Positions 59,470-64,000 of a stretch of 64,000 nt of DNA are shown in pieces (position 1 is the first letter of the stretch; each line of letters begins with the position of its first letter). Made by a program: the position numbers and the translations under genes. Below the pieces are notes generated by a model. That model was given only the letters and a program-made list of their open reading frames with translations, was not told where the DNA came from and made no database searches. The stretch comes from Aedes albopictus. Lineage: Eukaryota > Arthropoda > Insecta > Diptera > Culicidae. Where the stretch lies: contig NC_085138.1 in assembly GCF_035046485.1 (NCBI RefSeq), positions 9,521,823 to 9,585,822 of the forward strand. The letters run 5' to 3'.

Positions 59470-60090
59470 ACGGGCTTCGACGTTACCTTAACGCGCCTTC
59501 TAAGGCGACCATTGAGCTTCCCCCGGACCTAGCAGATCGAATCTGCTGTAACGGCTACTCTCTTCAATCTTTGTGTCTGGCCCGATCAGATACTATCCGT
59601 CGGGTTCAAACAAAAAGGTGAACATGCTTTCGCTGAACGCAACGGATCGAATCCGTCGCTCCAGCAGCTCCCTTTGATGGCGAGCTTTTTGCAACTACCG
59701 GACCCGGCAGTTCGAAACTGCCGCTTCGGTTGCTCCCATCTATGGTGAGCAGACAGCCTGACCCGGCGAATCGTATTCGTCGCTAAGGCAAGCCCCCTTC
59801 TAAGGCGGACTTTTTCAAACAGCCTGACCCGATGGATCGAATCCATCGCTAAGGCAACTTCCCATCTAAGGCGAAGTTGTTTTTGTAACTGAACAGCCTG
59901 ACCCAACAGATCGAATCTGTTGCTAAGGCAGTCCCCTTTCAAGGTGGACTTTTCGAACAGCCTGACCCGGTGGATCGAATTCACCGCTAAGGCGACAACC
60001 TGACCCGACGGATCGTATCCGCCGCTAAGGTAGCTCCCTCTTAGGTGAGCGTTTATTTAGCCGAGCCTAACGGATCGATTCAGTAGTTTC
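59470..60090 (+). repeat. Tandem array of covarying hairpin units
   Basis: About eight units, mostly 59-74 bp apart. Each has CCTGACCC, hairpin A with apex GATCGAATC, then GCTAAGGCA, and usually a second hairpin B. The stems of A differ between units but stay paired: AGCAGAT/ATCTGCT (59531), ACGGAT/ATCCGT (59642), CGGCAGT/ACTGCCG (59705), CGGCGAAT/ATTCGTCG (59764), CGATGGAT/ATCCATCG (59830), CAACAGAT/ATCTGTTG (59904), CGGTGGAT/ATTCACCG (59968), CGACGGAT/ATCCGCCG (60006). Hairpin B also varies in concert: AGCTC/GAGCT (59666), TGCTC/GAGCA (59731), AACTTC/GAAGTT (59856), AGTCC/GGACT (59930). Minus-strand peptide repeats here are a by-product of units near 66 bp. Confidence 0.85.
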
Positions 60091-60923
60091 GGCAGGTTTC
60101 GGCGGTTTTGATGGACATTTCAATAGACCATCCGTTCAATTTGCACCGTAGAGCTTGCTTCTTCACAACGGCAGTCTTGCTAGGAGAGTTCCCTCAGTGG
60201 TTTTTCGACTTCTGGCTCAGCGTGTACGATTACTTCCGTTTTGCGGCAATGATTTGGTTCAGCTGCAGCTCTTCGCAGAAACGATATTTTTGAAGTATTT
60301 TTTTTCACAATTGCCAGTGACGGCGGAGGTACTTCTTCATGTTGGTGGGGGCGATGTTTTCACCCGCCGCCACTGTCAACAGTCATCATCAATGATCCCT
60401 GAGCACGAGGTGATGCTCCGTTAGATGAGTATTTTTTACCTTTTTTTTTATTAACCGACCATCTTCCATTATCAATACACCTTGTAAATGTAGTGTCCCG
60501 GTTTATGTGCATTTATTCAGAGTTTCCCGTGTCTTCCCGGTCTTGACCCTGGTCCGCCGCATAGCCTGCCCGTCGGATGTTCCAACACTTCAGAGGACCA
60601 GGCTGTGTTGCCGAGCTTCAATGATGATGCCTTTTTTATTGCACGCTGGTTCTTTCGTCGCCAATGTGGAGTTTGTACGTCCATTAGAATAACTAGCCAC
60701 AGAAGTCCAATGTCGCGACTGTTCGTGTGACTAACATCTAGCTTGCCACGCCCTTACAGCGTCAGTAGCGGTCCTAGAAGTGTCAAATAAATTTTGTTTA
60801 CCAAAACAAAAGATCCTCTACAAGATGGACACTTATAAACAATCAATTGTTACATTTAAAGTTATAAATGGATTTAATTAGGAAAAGTGACTACAGCGCC
60901 ATTGGAGTTCTAGTGTATTTCTA
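60091..60923. other. Unassigned DNA between the hairpin array and the right direct repeat
   Basis: Contains a third short match to the direct-repeat start (TGGAGTTTGTACGTCCATTA at about 60667; compare TGGAGTTTGTACGTCCAATG at 59134) and a possible hairpin GGCGATGTTTTCACCCGCC near 60350. No recognised coding domain. Confidence 0.4.
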
Positions 60924-61008
60924 TTGTACGTCCAATGTACTTGACAGCTTGACTAATAATAGCCTTCCCGTACACATCGCCTACTCAGCAATATGCTAAA
61001 CTACCACA
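60924..61008 (+). repeat. 85-bp direct repeat, right copy
   Basis: Perfect duplicate of 59140-59224. Too short and without the end motifs of an ordinary LTR, and too long for a normal target-site duplication. Confidence 0.9.
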
Positions 61009-61096
61009 GCTGGTCTGGGAGTTCTTGCAGCTATTTTTCTAGGAGTTCCAGAAGTTTCCTGGTAAGAAATTTTCGGAGAATTATCGGAAGGAGTTT

Positions 61097-61174
61097 ACTG
61101 CCGTGAATCGCATATCTGTTCCATTTGCATAGGAAATCCAGCAAAGATGGGACTGGTATGCGATTCACGGCAGT
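61097..61174. mobile_element. 78-bp MITE, ACTGCCGTGAATCGCAT ends
   Basis: Perfect inverted ends ACTGCCGTGAATCGCAT and ATGCGATTCACGGCAGT enclose about 45 bp. Confidence 0.75.
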
Positions 61175-61435
61175 TTAGGTGAAATCTAGTGAGAAACTCT
61201 GCAAAGACCTATGGACAAATCTCGGAAGAAATTTTGGCGGAAATCCTGATTTCAAGGGAGTAATCCCAGAGAAAAAAGATAGGGAAATTCAAGAGATATT
61301 CCGGGAGAAAATCCAAGAGAAACCCCGGAAAACTCTCTGAAAGAAATCTCGCGAGATACTCCTGCAGGGGTCCTGTGTAGAATATCTGCAGAAATATTTG
61401 GAGGAACTCTGGTACAAATCCCAGGAAATACTCTT

Positions 61436-61531
61436 CCCAAGCAGCACACATGCCACAGAAGAGTCACGGCAGCGAAGGTTTCAGTTGCACAGAAGTCATT
61501 GTGACTTTTATAGTCATATGTATTGCTTGGG
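61436..61531. mobile_element. Short MITE, CCCAAGC ends, copy 2
   Basis: CCCAAGCAGCACACATGCCA pairs with CATATGTATTGCTTGGG. Related to 5783-5921 and shorter. Confidence 0.7.
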
Positions 61532-61682
61532 TTAGTAATCCCGCATATATACGTGAGCTTCTGGAGAAATCCCTGGAGGAATCTTAGAAGTAATCCCTGG
61601 AAATATTCTTGGAGGAATCCCTGAAGGATTCTTTGTTTTAATTCCTGAAGGAATTTGTGAGGACAACTTTGGAGGAAACCTT

Positions 61683-62126
61683 CTAAGAGTCCCTGGAGGA
61701 ATCCACGGAGAAATTTCTATCGTATTGATGTATTGATAGAAGCTCCTCGACTTCACTGGTTTCGACACGAGACGTAGTAACTTGTGCAAGCGACTGATGT
61801 AGGGAAACAATTTGCTCCTTTAGCACAGCTAATTCACCATCGATGCGGGCAATATCAGCACATTTCGTGGTCGTTGGTTCAGCAGTAGGCATTTTTTCGT
61901 TGAAAATCAGGCGAATATTCCTGTATTTTCGCATCGGACCGATACATTGATCACACAACCACCAAAAATTCAAAGATTGTCGGTAGGTAATTATGTCTTC
62001 GCTCTTCAATTTTACACAATCAGCGTGGAAAACATTCCTGCAAAAGCCTTCACAAACAATACAATCAACACCATATGCGATAACCACTGAGCACTGTTTG
62101 CATGTGGACAAATTACCTACTTGAGT
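61683..62126 (-). pseudogene. PHD-like zinc finger plus coiled coil, truncated and frameshifted
   Basis: The open frame follows a stop at 62129-62127 and has no in-frame ATG before the finger. Counting from the TTG codon at 62111, cysteines and histidine lie at C4, C7, C17, C20, (C24), H29, C32, C53 and C56, a C4-H-C3 pattern with WWLCDQC at the end, as in PHD fingers. Residues about 85-112 (ARIDGELAVLKEQIVSLHQS) look like a short coiled coil. An ATG at 62157-62155 in another frame runs only 14 codons to a stop at 62115-62113, suggesting a one-base shift in an older start. The C-terminus runs out in repeat DNA. PHD-plus-coiled-coil ORFs of this kind are known as ORF1- or gag-like parts of insect retroelements, so I infer a retroelement relic. 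A host gene exon is the alternative. Confidence 0.6.
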
Positions 62127-62159
62127 CTATATTAGAATGCATCTTCCGCTTGGACATCT

Positions 62160-63418
62160 AATACCAGCCGATTTAAGTTGCAGATTATAAATTTATTATA
62201 CGTTTTATTTGATAGACCGAATAGATTTCGAGCAAGGAGCAATTTAACTAACGTTCGATTGCGATTATTTAGGCCGATTTGCAGTTTATAAAGACGATAA
62301 ACGGTGGACTAATAATGAAGGTGATACACGAGTGCAAGAAACACACACTACGTGTCACTAAAAGATTCATTACAAGTGCATGTTAAAAATCTACTTTTTT
62401 TCAGAAAAAATAGCACAAACCTTTGAAAAATCACATATTTTTGTATTGTTTTTATGAAATATTATTTCTAGTGCTATTGCAATTGCTAGTGCAAACATAT
62501 TACCAATAGCAAACTCATAATAGTTATAGTTTAAAAGAAAAAGTTCATAAATTCAAGAGAAAAAAATAACGGGTTAATTTAGATCTAAGTTATGGAGAAC
62601 AGAAACAATACAAGGTTAAACAAATGTAAGGATACGGACAACATTGGTGCTTTTAAATCGTATATCTCAAAATGCGGGTAAGTTGAGTCATATTGACGAA
62701 AATATTGATATACTTTAGAACATTATTATAACCATATGGGGGTTTAAAAGGGAGGGTATCAAACTAACAACAAGCTGAATGAGGTGGGAGTCGTGGAAAC
62801 CAGGCCCAATTCACGGAGGTATTCGCTGCTATGGTTAAAATTCGAGGATCTTGACCATAGTTGATGAAGTCTTCTAGCAGTCTGTTATAAGTTTGACGCA
62901 CCCTATAGATTAACGAATTTGTCACAAACCACCAGACGGAAATCTTAATAAGCATTGCAAGTTGCTGAGGAGTAAGTCTGATCTTATATTGGATGGCGAT
63001 TCACTGCTTATAGTGAATTGTATACAGATCTATTGGTTACTTAGAGGTTCACTTTCTAAAATCAACGGTTGGAAAATATTGTATTACTCAGCATCTTGAC
63101 CTTGCTATTAAGAGGAACTGTACGACATGGCAAGTCCTGCACTGGTGGTGGCTTCATATCATATCATCATATCAATATTATTTCTAGTGCTATTAATTCA
63201 TGAGTTATGGTCAAAATTGTCAAGGCGGCTTGCAAATTAGGCCAAGGAATGGTACATATACCCTATTATCACTTTCACTTATAAATCACAAACAACTATC
63301 ACGTCTTTTAATAGCTCCCTATATATTCTAGACTTCATTCTAGTTGAAATAATATGCATTGGACGCCTCACATTTTGAGCAATGGCACCCAAAATATTCG
63401 AATTTTTCTAGCATGAAC
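62160..63418. other. Unassigned AT-rich DNA
   Basis: The part at 62160-62400 lies upstream of the zinc-finger relic on its strand. A 63-codon minus frame (62955-62764) starts with ATG, but no domain is recognised. No repeat arms seen apart from ATTATTTCTAGTGCTATT occurring twice (62461 and 63178). Confidence 0.4.
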
Positions 63419-63634
63419 TAGGGTCTGACACCGTTTGAGCAGAAGGCCTATTTTGGGCACTTGTTGCTATAACTCAGTGGATTTGAAATCAATTGACATG
63501 AGTTTTTGTACACGATTAGATACTGTGAGTTTCTTGAAGTATTCCAAAAAATCAGGTCGATTGGTTCAAAATTGACTGAGTTATAACAGTAAGTGTCCAA
63601 AATAGGTGCCCCTGCACAAATGATCCTAGACCCT
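63419..63634. mobile_element. MITE-like foldback, TTTTGGGCACT family, copy 5
   Basis: A 216-bp element. TAGGGTCTGACACCGTTTGA pairs with the complement of ACAAATGATCCTAGACCCTA, and TATTTTGGGCACTTGTTGC with its diverged mate near 63590. Full-length member of the family. Confidence 0.8.
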
Positions 63635-63961
63635 ACTTGTTTTGTTATTGCGACGTTCTTTTCAAATAAGCCTTTTTGTTTTAAAGTTAACAGACTTCAA
63701 AAATTGCGACTCTTCTTGCAGTTTTTTTTTTCATTTTGCAGTTGTTTGATTCATTAAATAATGCTAGTTTTTGTAGAGATTGAGAGGGAGTAAAGAGAAA
63801 GTGAGAAACAGGGCATATAGCATTGGCAGCGGTAAAGCGCTGCCAGGAAAACAAAGCAATCGGTGAAAACGAAATTTTGCTTAAGTCTTGTAAAGTAAAT
63901 TGAACGAGAGAGTTGTGCAGCTCTTGGCTTAAGTTTCGGTTCTGCTGTGCGCAGGTAGCAT
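63635..63961. other. Unassigned DNA
   Basis: Includes a T-rich stretch and purine-rich GAGAGGGAGTAAAGAGAAAG near 63781. Nothing else recognised. Confidence 0.35.
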
Positions 63962-64000
63962 TTTTTTTGTCTGTATTAACAAGATTTTTAGCCCAAGGCT
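63962..64000 (-). mobile_element. SINE 3' end, cut by the window edge
   Basis: The minus strand reads AGCCTTGGGCTAAAAATCTT, GTTAATACAGAC and an A-run, matching the 3' end of the SINEs at 1750 and 52111. The rest lies beyond 64000. Confidence 0.75.

Larger units (their letters stand above)
61040..61690 (-). repeat. Decayed short-period repeat field
   Basis: CTGGAGGAATC, CCTGAAGGAATT and GGAAATTC words on the plus strand, interrupted by two MITEs. It runs into, and truncates, the zinc-finger ORF at 61683. Confidence 0.55.

Noticed and set aside
59586..59984. 132-codon minus-strand frame with repeated SIHRVRLFEK-like peptide
   Set aside because: The peptide repeat follows from hairpin units close to 66 bp; unit lengths vary and break the frame elsewhere.
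59140..61008. LTR retrotransposon with 85-bp LTRs
   Set aside because: No TG...CA ends, primer-binding site, polypurine tract or gag/pol frame is visible.

Overview
The window is non-bacterial, AT-rich animal DNA whose repeat content points to a culicine mosquito, most likely Aedes. The basis is tRNA-headed SINEs resembling the Feilai class, many foldback and TTAA-ended MITE-like palindromes, a non-LTR reverse transcriptase remnant, and wide fields of decayed AAATTCTTCAG-type repeats. The genus is an inference from recalled repeat types; no search was possible.

The only convincing host coding sequence is two short exons on the minus strand, 41007-41128 and 17181-17314. Both have consensus splice sites, and the reading phase matches exactly across the gap (one base plus two bases). 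They would be adjacent exons of one gene whose 23.7 kb intron holds the window's main repeats. I do not recognise the protein. A frameshifted minus-strand ORF with a PHD-like zinc finger and coiled coil (61683-62126) looks like a retroelement relic.

Layout. 0-4 kb: decayed short-period repeats, a SINE and two G-run repeats. 4-15 kb: SINEs and nested foldback elements, two insertions having clear target-site duplications. 15-17.8 kb: purine-rich DNA and an exon. 17.8-33.2 kb: two arrays of one 23-bp satellite in opposite orientation, separated by a spacer whose own ends are inverted copies; a foldback element carrying a LINE fragment sits in that spacer. 33-41 kb: unique DNA, decayed repeat fields, MITEs and the upstream exon. 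41-53.5 kb: MITEs, SINE pieces and unassigned DNA. 53.9-56.7 kb: a 12/24-bp satellite built on GGAATTCC, open in three long frames only because of its period. 57-64 kb: unique DNA, an array of about eight units carrying hairpins whose stems vary in a compensated way (59.5-60.1 kb) inside an 85-bp perfect direct repeat, then the zinc-finger relic, a MITE and the edge of a SINE.

The strongest leads are the covarying hairpin array and the intronic inverted satellite, which would put both arms of a multi-kilobase hairpin into one pre-mRNA.
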